Under the pieces are notes generated by a model, which ran no database searches, was not told where the DNA came from, and worked only from the letters and a program-made list of their open reading frames with translations. DNA of 20,673 bases, taken from assembly GCA_015492755.1 (NCBI GenBank), contig WGEM01000121.1, positions 1 through 20,673 on the forward strand, read 5' to 3'. Position numbers and translations under genes: made by a program. This DNA comes from Gemmatimonadota bacterium. Its GTDB lineage: Bacteria > Gemmatimonadota > Gemmatimonadetes > Longimicrobiales > Gaopeijiaceae. The number at the start of each line of letters is the position of its first letter. Within the stretch, counting starts at the first letter, position 1. Shown here piece after piece: positions 7,904 through 15,016 of the stretch.

Positions 7904-9697
7904 TCAGCCCCCTGGTTGGTCGGGTTTCGCCGGCGCCAGCCCCAGCTCCTCCAGCTGGTCCCCCTCCACCGGCGTGGGTGCGCCCTCGAAGAGCGCACGG
8001 GCGGCGGTGGTCTTCGGGAACGCGATCACGTCACGCAGACTCCCTGCGCCGATGAAGCGCTGTGCGATGCGGTCCATCCCGAAGGCGATCCCGCCGTGCG
8101 GCGGGGCGCCTGCGGCCAACGCCTTCAACAGGAACCCGAACTTCTCGTCGATCTCCTCCTCACTCAGGCCCAGCACCCGCAGCACCCGCCTCTGCAGCTC
8201 GGGCAGGTGGATCCGGATGCTCCCCGATCCCAGTTCCGTGCCGTTGTACACCAGATCGTACGCGGTGCCCCGCACCGCCAGGGGATCGGTCTCGAGAAGA
8301 TCGATATCGTCGGGGTGGGGCATGACGAAAGGGTGGTGACTGGGCGCCACCACGCCGTCCTGCTCCTCGAAGACGGGGAATTCGGTGACCCAGAGCCACG
8401 AATGCCCGCTACGGTGCGGGATTTCCAGCGCCGCCGCCGCGGCGGTGCGCGCCGCCGCCAGCGCCGGTCCGGTGATGGAATCGGGGCCCGCCGCCGCCAG
8501 CGCCAGGTCTCCCACACCCAGCCCCAGCGCCGCCGTCTCCGCCTCGCCCAGGAACTTCCCGAGCGGTCCGCTGGTGCCGTCCTCGCTCCGCTTCGCCCAG
8601 AGAAGTCCCGGCGCCCCGGTGGCCCTGGCCTCCGCCTCGACGGCCTCGATCTGCTTGCGCGACAGACGGGCGCCGCCCTCCAGCAGGAGACCACGGACAC
8701 GACCACCCGCCTCCAGCGCCGACCGCACGATCCCCATCTCGATGGACCTCAACGCCCCACTCCAGTCCCGGATCTCCAACGGAATACGGAGGTCCGGGCG
8801 GTCGGAGCCGTAACGCTCCATGGCCTCCGCCCAGGCGAGTCGCCGGAAGGGCACCGGCGCATCGATGCCCGCCACCTCCGCCAGCCGCGCCATGAGTCCC
8901 TCCATCCAGGCCAGGATGTCGTCGGGCTGGACGAACGACGCCTCCACGTCAATCTGGGTGAATTCCGGCTGCCGGTCGGCGCGCAGGTCCTCGTCGCGGA
9001 AGCAGCGTGCGATCTGGAAGTAGCGGTCGAAACCCGCCACCATGAGGATCTGTTTGTAGAGCTGAGGGCTCTGCGGGAGCGCGTAGAACTCGCCTTTGTG
9101 CACACGACTGGGCACCAAGTAGTCGCGTGCGCCCTCCGGAGTGGCCTTGGTGAGGATGGGGGTCTCCACCTCCACGAATCCCAGAGCGTCCAGGTAGTTC
9201 CGTGCCGCGAGGATGAGCTTGTGGCGCAGGATGAGCGCCTCCTGGAGCTCGGGGCGCCGGAGATCCAGATGCCGGTGCTGGAGGCGGAGTTCCTCCGCGG
9301 GAAGCTCCTCCTCGGGCGTGCGGTAGACGGGAATGGCGGGCGTCTCGGCGTCGGAGAGGATCTCCAGCGTCCGGGCTCGAAGCTCCACCGCCCCGGTGGG
9401 GAGATCGGGGTTCTCGGCGCCCTCCGGGCGGCGCGCCACCGTGCCCTCCACCCGGATGACGTCCTCGTGCCCCAGACGCCCGGCGCGCTCCAGCGCGTCG
9501 GCGTCCGTCCAGTCGGGACCGAAGGAGACCTGCAGCAGACCGCTGCGGTCCCTCAGATCCACGAAGACCAGCCCGCCCAGGTCGCGCCGGCGGTGGACCC
9601 ACCCCGCCAGCGTGAGCTCGGAGCCGTCATCGGTGGCGCGCAGGCCACCCACCATCCTCGAGCGGAGCGTGGTGCTCCCGGGGTCCGAATGCGTCAT
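7904..9697 (-). CDS. aspS: Aspartyl-tRNA synthetase, bacterial type
   Basis: A 597-residue class II synthetase that charges tRNA-Asp. It has the usual bacterial layout: OB-fold anticodon domain (about 8-110, GWVHRRRDLGG), class II core with motif 1 (about 171-182, LGFVEVETPIL), motif 2 (about 226-250, RYFQIARCFRDEDLRADRQ), an inserted GAD domain (about 290-430), and motif 3 GGIAFGMDRIAQRF (535-548). The loop PSRVHKGEFYALPQSPQ is canonical. Two positions reported to separate strict from relaxed (Asp/Asn) enzymes point different ways here: L40 is like E. coli and G93 is like Pseudomonas, so tRNA-Asn mischarging cannot be ruled in or out. The start ATG overlaps the vanZ-like stop (ATGA), and the gene runs 10 bases before phoH. 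Length and motifs are all normal. Confidence 0.98.
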   Translation of the reverse strand: MTHSDPGSTTLRSRMVGGLRATDDGSELTLAGWVHRRRDLGGLVFVDLRDRSGLLQVSFGPDWTDADALERAGRLGHEDVIRVEGTVARRPEGAENPDLPTGAVELRARTLEILSDAETPAIPVYRTPEEELPAEELRLQHRHLDLRRPELQEALILRHKLILAARNYLDALGFVEVETPILTKATPEGARDYLVPSRVHKGEFYALPQSPQLYKQILMVAGFDRYFQIARCFRDEDLRADRQPEFTQIDVEASFVQPDDILAWMEGLMARLAEVAGIDAPVPFRRLAWAEAMERYGSDRPDLRIPLEIRDWSGALRSIEMGIVRSALEAGGRVRGLLLEGGARLSRKQIEAVEAEARATGAPGLLWAKRSEDGTSGPLGKFLGEAETAALGLGVGDLALAAAGPDSITGPALAAARTAAAAALEIPHRSGHSWLWVTEFPVFEEQDGVVAPSHHPFVMPHPDDIDLLETDPLAVRGTAYDLVYNGTELGSGSIRIHLPELQRRVLRVLGLSEEEIDEKFGFLLKALAAGAPPHGGIAFGMDRIAQRFIGAGSLRDVIAFPKTTAARALFEGAPTPVEGDQLEELGLAPAKPDQPGG

Positions 9698-10107
9698 GTC
9701 TCCGGTTCGTTCATGGGTTCGGGGCGCCCGTCGGCCCGGGCGCGCACGAGTCGAGTCAGGGCATACCCCAGATGGATCCCGATGATGTCGGCGGCCCAGT
9801 CCGCCAGCGAGGGATCACGGCCTGGAACGAAGGCCTGATGCCACTCGTCGGTGGCGGCGTAGGCGACGCCGGCGAGGAGCACGATCCAGTGGGCCGGGGG
9901 CGAGGGACTCCGGGCTCTCCCGTAGGCCAGCGTCACGCCGAACACCGCGTACAGCGTCAGGTGCACCAGCTTGTCATTGACCTCCACCACCGTCGGCCCG
10001 ACGTCGGGGACCGAGCTCAGGAGGAAGAGGACCACGGCCCAGGCGAGGGCAGGTCCCCATGCACGATGGAATCGGATCACCCGCGCATCCCGTCGGTGGC
10101 GGCTCAA
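9694..10107 (-). CDS. VanZ-family small membrane protein
   Basis: A 137-residue, mostly hydrophobic protein with about four predicted membrane helices (near 15-33, 47-63, 72-88, 104-122). It has the VanZ-family pattern: an early SSVPD turn, NDKLVHLTLYAVFG, and DEWHQAFVPGRDPSLADWAADIIG. VanZ in enterococci raises teicoplanin resistance, but most chromosomal relatives have no known function and I infer no resistance here. The longest reading starts with TTG at 10107; a GTG at 10080 would trim 9 charged residues and begin just before the first helix, so the start is uncertain. It is the first gene of the long minus-strand run and overlaps aspS by 4 bases. No convincing minus-strand promoter was found upstream, although TAACAT at 10164-10159 is a possible -10. 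Confidence 0.85.
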   Translation of the reverse strand: MSRHRRDARVIRFHRAWGPALAWAVVLFLLSSVPDVGPTVVEVNDKLVHLTLYAVFGVTLAYGRARSPSPPAHWIVLLAGVAYAATDEWHQAFVPGRDPSLADWAADIIGIHLGYALTRLVRARADGRPEPMNEPET

Positions 10108-10134
10108 TGGCTCCGGTGCGGCCCCGCATGCAGC

Positions 10135-10163
10135 TTCAGGGGGGTCGGCTCGGCGGCTATGTT
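10135..10163 (+). promoter_or_regulatory. Candidate sigma70-like promoter for rlmN
   Basis: TTCAGG (10135-10140) and TATGTT (10158-10163) are separated by exactly 17 bases in a GC-rich gap between divergent genes, and TATGTT stands out as AT-rich. The predicted transcript would begin near 10170, leaving a leader of about 74 bases before the GTG at 10244. That leader is very GC-rich and can form two alternative hairpins. The match to consensus is moderate at -35 and good at -10. Confidence 0.4.
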
Positions 10164-10243
10164 AACAGGTTGGAGGAGGGGGCTGCACCCCCGGCCCGCG
10201 GCCCCGCCTCCCGGACGTTTCCACCACGCAGAGCACGCCGAAC

Positions 10244-11305
10244 GTGTCCGACTCGCCGCGCACCGACCTCCTGAGCCTGGAGCCCGAGGCGCTCCACGAG
10301 ACCCTGGCGGCGCACTTCCGCGGCCGCGGGCAGCCGGCGTACAGGGCACGCCAGGTGGCCCGGTGGCTCTACCAGGGAGACGCCGCCACGTGGGACGAGA
10401 TGACCGACCTGCCGCTGGCGGAGCGCGCGGCGCTGGCGGAGGCGTTCGCCATCGCCGAGCCGGTCCCGGAGCGGGTGGCGGTGAGCCGGGACGGCACGGT
10501 GAAACATCTCTGGCGCCTGCACGACGGGCAGTTGGTGGAATCGGTACTGATTCCCTCGCCGCCGCGACTCACCCTCTGCATCTCGTCGCAGGCGGGCTGT
10601 GCCATGGGCTGCACCTTCTGCGCCACGGGGTGGGGCGGGTTCTCCCGCCAGCTCACGCCCGGGGAGATCGTGGGCCAGTTCCGCGCCTCGCGGCGATGGG
10701 CGGAGCGCGAAGGGATGGGGCCCGTGACGAACATCGTGTACATGGGGATGGGGGAGCCGCTGGCGAACCGGAAGGCGCTTCATCCCTCGCTCACGATCCT
10801 CAACCGGGGCTTCGGAGTGGGCGCCCGGCGCATCACCGTGTCCACCGTCGGCGTGGTTCCGGGAATCCTGGAGCTGGCGGAGCGCCCCGAGCAGTTTCGC
10901 CTGGCACTCTCCCTGCACGCGCCGGAGTCCGAGCTCCGCCGCACCTTGATCCCGCTGGAGAAGCGCCATCCACTCCCGGAGGTCATGGAGGCGCTGGAGC
11001 GCTTCAACGAAGCGGGCGGAAAACGGATCACCTTCGAGTACACGATGATCCGGGGGGTGAACGACGCGCTGGAGCTGGTGCCTTCGCTGGCGGAGCTGGC
11101 GCGGCGCGTCGGCGCCTTCGTCAACCTCATCCCGTACAACCCTATCCCGTACCGGGAATGGGAGCCGTCCTCTCCGTCGAGGATTCGCGAGTTCGCCGGC
11201 GCGCTGGAAGCGCGGGGCGTGACGGTGGCGGTGCGGGAGACGCGGGGGCGCGACATCGACGCCGCCTGCGGCCAGCTCCGGGCCCACGCGACGGAGGGAG
11301 GTTAA
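10244..11305 (+). CDS. rlmN: 23S rRNA (A2503-C2) / tRNA (A37-C2) methyltransferase RlmN
   Basis: A 353-residue radical-SAM enzyme that methylates C2 of A2503 in 23S rRNA, and in some species A37 of tRNAs. The iron-sulfur motif CAMGCTFC is at 119-126 (C119, C123, C126). The two catalytic cysteines of the ping-pong mechanism are present: C112 (LCISSQ) and C342 near the C terminus (RDIDAACGQL). Also visible are the glycine-rich NIVYMGMGEPLAN segment and the helical N-terminal domain with the family motif ARQVARWLYQ. The start is GTG at 10244 with no recognisable Shine-Dalgarno sequence. It is monocistronic, divergent from the vanZ-like gene and convergent with lepB, which ends 23 bases away. Length is normal; I see nothing of Cfr. 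Confidence 0.97.
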   Translation: MSDSPRTDLLSLEPEALHETLAAHFRGRGQPAYRARQVARWLYQGDAATWDEMTDLPLAERAALAEAFAIAEPVPERVAVSRDGTVKHLWRLHDGQLVESVLIPSPPRLTLCISSQAGCAMGCTFCATGWGGFSRQLTPGEIVGQFRASRRWAEREGMGPVTNIVYMGMGEPLANRKALHPSLTILNRGFGVGARRITVSTVGVVPGILELAERPEQFRLALSLHAPESELRRTLIPLEKRHPLPEVMEALERFNEAGGKRITFEYTMIRGVNDALELVPSLAELARRVGAFVNLIPYNPIPYREWEPSSPSRIREFAGALEARGVTVAVRETRGRDIDAACGQLRAHATEGG

Positions 11306-11324
11306 GCGCCCGGCGACCGGGTGT
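11306..11324. terminator. Hairpin between convergent rlmN and lepB, possible shared terminator
   Basis: Starting one base after the rlmN stop, an 8-pair stem (including two G-U pairs on the plus transcript) closes around the 3-base loop CGA: core CCCGG-cga-CCGGG at 11309-11321. It fills the 23-base gap between the two converging stop codons. There is no T-tract on either side, so termination efficiency is doubtful, as is usual in GC-rich genomes. Confidence 0.35.
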
Positions 11325-11328
11325 TCCG

Positions 11329-12093
11329 TCAGCGGATGGGGCGGCCGATGCGCTCCCAGCGGATCTCGCGGATCCACGGGAAGGGCCGGGGTGAGCCCTT
11401 GTTATAGGAGAAGTACGTGAAGACCGCCCGTCCCTCCAGGCGCCATCCCTCCAGCAGGCCCCAGTAGCGCGAGTCGTAACTGTTTTCGCGGTTGTCCCCC
11501 AGCATGAAGTAATGATCCTCCGGGATCACGATGGGCCCCCAGTTGTCACGGGTGGGCGCGTACGTGCGGGGATCCACGCCCTCCGGGAGATACGCGCGCT
11601 GCCACCCCATCTCGGGGCGAGCCTCGTCGCCCACCGGCGAGTGCTTCACGTACGGCTCCTCCAGGACCTCGCCGTTCACGTAGAGCACGCGGTTGCGCAT
11701 CATGAGCGTGTCACCCGGCATCCCCACCAGCCGCTTCACCAGCTTGAGCGTCTCTTCATGGGGCGGGTCGAAGACCAGCACGTCGCCGCGCCTGGGCTCC
11801 GAGTACCCGGGAATCCGGATGTTCGTGAGGGGCACGTGCGATCCGATGGCGGCGCGGTTCACCAGGAGCATGTCCCCCACCAGGAGGGTATCCTCCATGG
11901 ATCCCGACGTGATGACGAAGGTCTGAATGAGGAACGTGCGGAGCACGAACCAGAGGACCAGCGCGATGACGCCGGTCTTGAACCACTCCAGCGCGACGTT
12001 CTCCGCCTCGGCACCGGACGCGGCGGCCGCCGAGCCGTCGCGTGCGTCGCGCTGCTTCCGTCCTTTCGGGCCTCCACGACCGCGCTTCGTCAT
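11329..12093 (-). CDS. lepB: Signal peptidase I
   Basis: A 254-residue inner-membrane serine protease that removes signal peptides from exported proteins. A basic, low-complexity N terminus (1-35) precedes one transmembrane helix (about 40-58). Then come the catalytic-serine box SGSMEDTLLVGD (Ser65), the lysine box with K120 in KLVKRLVGMPGD, and the C-terminal GDNRENSYDSRYWG box. The ATG at 12093 is chosen because it overlaps the upstream stop as ATGA; the frame stays open to 12213, but that extension lies inside the upstream gene. It is third in the yqeK, lytR_C, lepB operon. It is a normal single-helix or short-form enzyme, with the periplasmic domain after the helix. Confidence 0.96.
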   Translation of the reverse strand: MTKRGRGGPKGRKQRDARDGSAAAASGAEAENVALEWFKTGVIALVLWFVLRTFLIQTFVITSGSMEDTLLVGDMLLVNRAAIGSHVPLTNIRIPGYSEPRRGDVLVFDPPHEETLKLVKRLVGMPGDTLMMRNRVLYVNGEVLEEPYVKHSPVGDEARPEMGWQRAYLPEGVDPRTYAPTRDNWGPIVIPEDHYFMLGDNRENSYDSRYWGLLEGWRLEGRAVFTYFSYNKGSPRPFPWIREIRWERIGRPIR

Positions 12094-12593
12094 CGTGTCT
12101 CGGTTCCGTGTTCCTGAGGATCCTCCGCCCCGCCCCGTCGAAGCCAGGTGCGGGGGTTCCACCACACAAACGCGCCCGTCGCCCCGTCGGCCGCGGCGCC
12201 GGGCTCCTCCCATTCCCTCCCCACCCGTACGGTGACATCGACGTAGAGGTTCGGGTCGGGTCGGCTCAGGACGTTACTGATTCCCAGCGCCTTGGCAACG
12301 CCCTCCGCCCAGTCCATCCGTCCCACCCGGTCGTAGACCAGAGACGAATCCTCGGTAAACGCCTCCGCGTTCCCCCAGAACACCACGTCGAAGCCACGGC
12401 TGCGAAGGAGTTGGGTGGCGCGGCGGGCCGCGCCGGGTACGCCGCCTGCGTTCAGCACCTCCACCCGGACCCGTTCCCGGACCATGAGGGCGTCGGAGGC
12501 GGTGTCCACTGGACGCTCACCCTGACCCCGAATCCAGAGCGCCGCCGCCCCTCCTGCCACCAGCGCCGCCGCCACCCAGTACCGGAGCTTCAC
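12090..12593 (-). CDS. LytR_C-domain protein, membrane anchored
   Basis: A 167-residue protein with a short cytoplasmic start, one N-terminal transmembrane helix or uncleaved anchor (about 4-21, YWVAAALVAGGAAALW), and a LytR_cpsA_psr C-terminal domain (about 40-126). The domain begins with the typical RVRVEVLNAGGVPGAARRAT and ends NLYVDVTVRVG. These domains usually follow an LCP phosphotransferase domain; here the domain stands alone, so no glycopolymer ligase activity is implied. The low-complexity C-terminal 40 residues are Gly/Ala/Arg-rich. The start is GTG at 12593, chosen because it overlaps the yqeK stop as GTGA; it in turn overlaps lepB by 4 bases. Stand-alone LytR_C proteins are common next to the nadD/yqeK/rsfS region, which supports the call. 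Molecular function is unknown; periplasmic envelope binding is a guess. Confidence 0.85.
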   Translation of the reverse strand: MKLRYWVAAALVAGGAAALWIRGQGERPVDTASDALMVRERVRVEVLNAGGVPGAARRATQLLRSRGFDVVFWGNAEAFTEDSSLVYDRVGRMDWAEGVAKALGISNVLSRPDPNLYVDVTVRVGREWEEPGAAADGATGAFVWWNPRTWLRRGGAEDPQEHGTETR

Positions 12594-13159
12594 GGCGATG
12601 CGAGCGCGTTCCAGAAGGCCACGGTGTCGGGGAGGAGTTCGATGCCCCGCTGCACCAGGTACCGGATGCGCGCCTGCACGATCTCCCGCACCACGTCGTC
12701 CAGCGCGTGGGGCATCCGGTCCCGGAGGCCCGCACGCCACTCGGGCTCGAAGTCCCGACCCGGCTCCAGGAAGTCGGCGGCGTAGAGGGCGCGGCCCAGT
12801 CGGCGGAGCCGGTGGGATCCGATGGTGTGGCAGGCCACCGCCCGGAGGAATTCCCCGTCGTCCACACCGTCGATGCGGAGTCGCTCCGCTGCGGCGGGAC
12901 CGTGGAGGACCGCCCCGGGCAGCCCCTGCCGGTCCGGGGGCACCCTCGGCCGAAGCACCTCCGGATCGGCATCCCGAAGGGCGTCATGAAGCCACCCCGC
13001 GGCGCGCCACCGGGCCCGCTCGCCGTCAGGTAGACCGAACTCCGCCGCCCACGCGTCCAGGAGCTCCGCCACCCTCGCCATGTGCGCCCGCCGGTCCGAT
13101 CCGGCGCAGCTCCAGCGCGGAAGGCGTCCCTCCGCGGCGTCTTCGATGACAGGGTGCAT
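12590..13159 (-). CDS. yqeK: YqeK-like HD-domain hydrolase (probable diadenosine tetraphosphatase)
   Basis: A 189-residue cytoplasmic HD protein. Metal ligands of the YqeK pattern are visible: H26 (AHMARV), H58-D59 in GWLHDALRD, H86 (LHGPAAAE), H111 (CHTIGSH), and D129 in ALYAADFLEPGRD, the last being a YqeK hallmark. Characterised YqeK enzymes cleave Ap4A symmetrically to ADP. The ATG at 13159 is chosen because the longer open frame to 13393 crosses into the divergent rqcH-like gene and is arginine-rich filler. It opens the operon yqeK, lytR_C, lepB, with a 4-base overlap to the next gene. The usual neighbours nadD and rsfS are not in the window. The family is well supported; the substrate is inferred from relatives. 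Confidence 0.88.
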   Translation of the reverse strand: MHPVIEDAAEGRLPRWSCAGSDRRAHMARVAELLDAWAAEFGLPDGERARWRAAGWLHDALRDADPEVLRPRVPPDRQGLPGAVLHGPAAAERLRIDGVDDGEFLRAVACHTIGSHRLRRLGRALYAADFLEPGRDFEPEWRAGLRDRMPHALDDVVREIVQARIRYLVQRGIELLPDTVAFWNALASP

Positions 13160-13227
13160 ACGTTCGGTGCCAGGAGCCTCGAGGTGGGGCCGTGACGTCG
13201 CCCTGCGCGTCCGGCGCAGCACCGCAC

Positions 13228-13256
13228 AAGCTACGGCGCCGCCGGTCAGGATTGAA
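13228..13256 (-). promoter_or_regulatory. Candidate promoter for the yqeK operon
   Basis: Read on the minus strand, TTCAAT (13256-13251) and TAGCTT (13233-13228) are 17 bases apart, placing transcription start near 13221 and a leader of about 62 bases before the yqeK ATG. The -35 element overlaps the -35 candidate of the divergent plus-strand gene, so the two promoters may compete or be co-regulated. Confidence 0.35.
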
Positions 13257-13282
13257 GACGGCGGTGCGCGTTTCGCTACCTT
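13252..13282 (+). promoter_or_regulatory. Candidate promoter of the rqcH-like gene, giving a possibly leaderless mRNA
   Basis: TTGAAG (13252-13257) and TACCTT (13277-13282) with a somewhat long 19-base spacer. Only 7 bases separate the -10 box from the ATG at 13290, so the expected transcription start falls on or next to the A of the start codon. No Shine-Dalgarno sequence lies upstream of the ATG, which agrees with a leaderless transcript. Confidence 0.4.
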
Positions 13283-13289
13283 TTCCCGC

Positions 13290-14915
13290 ATGACGATCCG
13301 CTGGGACGCGCCCCTGGCGAGGGGGGTGGCGCACGAACTCGACGGGCGACTCACCGGCGCGCGGCTCCGGGGCCTGGTGCTGGACGCCGACACGCGGGAA
13401 GCCCGCTTGATCTTCCGTGGCGTTCAGCTCCTCTGGCGCCTGCACCCCGAACGCGGCGTGGTGCGGCTCCTGAACGAGGAGCCGGGCACGGAGCCGGCGC
13501 TCCCGCTCAGGGGACGGCTCCGGCGCGTCCACACACCGCCGGACGAGCGCATCGTGCGCCTGGTCTTCCTGCCGGAGAGACGCACGCAGCGCGCGGTGGA
13601 CGTGGTGGTGGAGCTCCTGGGGAACCAGTGGAACCTCCTGGTGGTGGATGCCGCCAGCGGAACCGTCCGCCACGTTTTGCGCACCAGGGAGCGGGGACGT
13701 GTTCTGCGGGTGGGACAGCCCTACACACCACCGCCCCCCTCCCGGCGCGTGGGGCGCGACGGGGATCTGTCCCCGGAGGAGTGGGAGGCCCTCCTGGTGG
13801 CGTTGCCGGCCACGAGTCCCGAGTCCGAGCTCGTTCGGCGTGTGGCGTGGACCTCACCGTTGAACGCGCCGTCGCTGATCTCGCTCCCGGTGGCGGAGAG
13901 CTACGCGCTCTGGCGCCGGCTTGCGGGACGGGAGGAGCCGGCGCCCACCCTTCTGGAGACCTCCAGAGGGCTTCAGCCCTACCCCGCACCCCTTCCGCAC
14001 CTGCCGGGGCGGCCGGCGACTTCCCTGCTGGACGCCTTCACCGAGGCCGATGTGGGGGGGCGCGATGCCGACACCGCCGGCGGGGTCCCCGAGGCGCTCC
14101 TGAGGCGCGCCGAGGCGGTGCTGGATCAGGCCCGGCGACGCCACACACGCCTGGTGGCGGAGCTGGACGCCACACCGGACCCCGAGGCGCTCCGATCCAC
14201 CGGCCACCTTCTTCTGGCCCACCTGCACGCCGTTCCTTCCGGTGCGCCGTGGGTGGAGCTCACGGATTTCGACGGCACCCGGCGCCGCGTGGAGCTGGAT
14301 CCCACGCTGCCGCCGGCGCGCCAGGCGGAGCGGTACTTCCAGGAGGCCGCCCGCGCCGAGCGCGCCCGTGCCCGCCTCCCCGGCCTCATACGCGCCGCCG
14401 CCGCCGAGGTGGCGCGCCTGGAGCGATGCCTGGCGCAGGCGCGGGAGGGAGGGCTGTCGCCGGAGGGGCTGGTGGCGGAGCTTCCACCTGCCTCACCTTC
14501 GTCTCCACAGGGTGGCGCCCCCGAGGAGAGCCTTCCATATCGAAGCTATCGAAGCAGCGGAGGCCTGGAGATCCGCGTGGGCCGCGGCTCCCGGCACAAC
14601 GACGAACTCACCTTCCGCCACGCCTCACCCGACGACATCTGGCTCCACGCCCGGCACGCCGCCGGGGCGCACGTCATCCTCCGGTGGGGGCGCCGGGAGA
14701 ACCCGCCCGCCCGTGACCTGGAGGAAGCCGCCATCCTGGCGGCCCTTCACTCCAAGGCCCGCGGCTCCGGCACCGTCCCGGTGGACTGGACGCGCCGCAA
14801 GTACGTGCGCAAGCCGCGGAAGGCTCCGCCCGGCGCCGTGGTGCCGGATCGGGTGAAGACGCTCTTCGTGACGCCGGATCCCCGACTACCGGAGCGCCTG
14901 AGCCCCTCTCGCTGA
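13290..14915 (+). CDS. rqcH: NFACT/RqcH-family protein (ribosome quality control, Ala-tailing)
   Basis: A 541-residue NFACT-family protein (formerly fibronectin-binding protein A). Bacterial RqcH binds stalled 50S-peptidyl-tRNA complexes and adds alanine tails. It has a divergent NFACT-N domain (about 1-215), a helical/coiled-coil middle (about 265-395), and a clear NFACT-R domain (about 416-525: YRSSGGLEIRVGRGSRHNDEL, then DDIWLHARHAAGAHVIL). At the DR motif needed for tailing in Bacillus RqcH, this protein reads PPDERIV (84-89), so Glu-Arg appears to replace Asp-Arg or the loop carries a one-residue shift. The ATG at 13290 is chosen over upstream in-frame codons, which overlap the yqeK leader, and fits a -10 box just upstream. 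Family call firm; tailing activity inferred. Confidence 0.87.
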   Translation: MTIRWDAPLARGVAHELDGRLTGARLRGLVLDADTREARLIFRGVQLLWRLHPERGVVRLLNEEPGTEPALPLRGRLRRVHTPPDERIVRLVFLPERRTQRAVDVVVELLGNQWNLLVVDAASGTVRHVLRTRERGRVLRVGQPYTPPPPSRRVGRDGDLSPEEWEALLVALPATSPESELVRRVAWTSPLNAPSLISLPVAESYALWRRLAGREEPAPTLLETSRGLQPYPAPLPHLPGRPATSLLDAFTEADVGGRDADTAGGVPEALLRRAEAVLDQARRRHTRLVAELDATPDPEALRSTGHLLLAHLHAVPSGAPWVELTDFDGTRRRVELDPTLPPARQAERYFQEAARAERARARLPGLIRAAAAEVARLERCLAQAREGGLSPEGLVAELPPASPSSPQGGAPEESLPYRSYRSSGGLEIRVGRGSRHNDELTFRHASPDDIWLHARHAAGAHVILRWGRRENPPARDLEEAAILAALHSKARGSGTVPVDWTRRKYVRKPRKAPPGAVVPDRVKTLFVTPDPRLPERLSPSR

Positions 14916-14967
14916 CGGGCCGCCGTCTGGTTTGACAGGTGGCGGGACAGAGAGAGCACGCCTCGTT

Positions 14968-15016
14968 GGGTGCGCCACGCACCCTGCTGTACCACGGCGC
15001 GACTTCAGCGCCGTGG
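14968..15016. repeat. Double-hairpin palindromic element (REP-like)
   Basis: Two adjacent perfect inverted repeats: GGGTGCG-cca-CGCACCC (14968-14984, 7-bp stem) and CCACGGCGC-gacttca-GCGCCGTGG (14992-15016, 9-bp stem, 7-base loop), separated by 7 bases. No T-tract follows. Paired GC-rich palindromes between genes are typical of REP-type elements, and this could also act as a terminator for rqcH. No second copy was seen in the window, so dispersal in the genome cannot be judged here. Confidence 0.5.

Noticed and set aside
7894..7998. Upstream extension of phoH into aspS
   Set aside because: The extra residues are Arg/Trp/Ser-rich and encoded antisense-free inside the aspS 3' end in another frame; a GTG just after the aspS stop is more likely.
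7811..9838. Plus-strand open frame of 675 codons opposite phoH/aspS
   Set aside because: Antisense to aspS and the end of phoH; composition is Arg/Gln/His-rich without motifs. It is a GC artefact.
13160..13393. N-terminal extension of yqeK across the divergent gene
   Set aside because: It would overlap the rqcH-like start and both candidate promoters, and its residues are Arg/Ser/Pro-rich without homology to YqeK.
14932..14960. Perfect TTGACA after rqcH as a promoter for the 30-residue frame
   Set aside because: No -10-like hexamer lies 16-18 bases downstream (the sequence there is AGCACG/GAGCAC), so I do not call a promoter.
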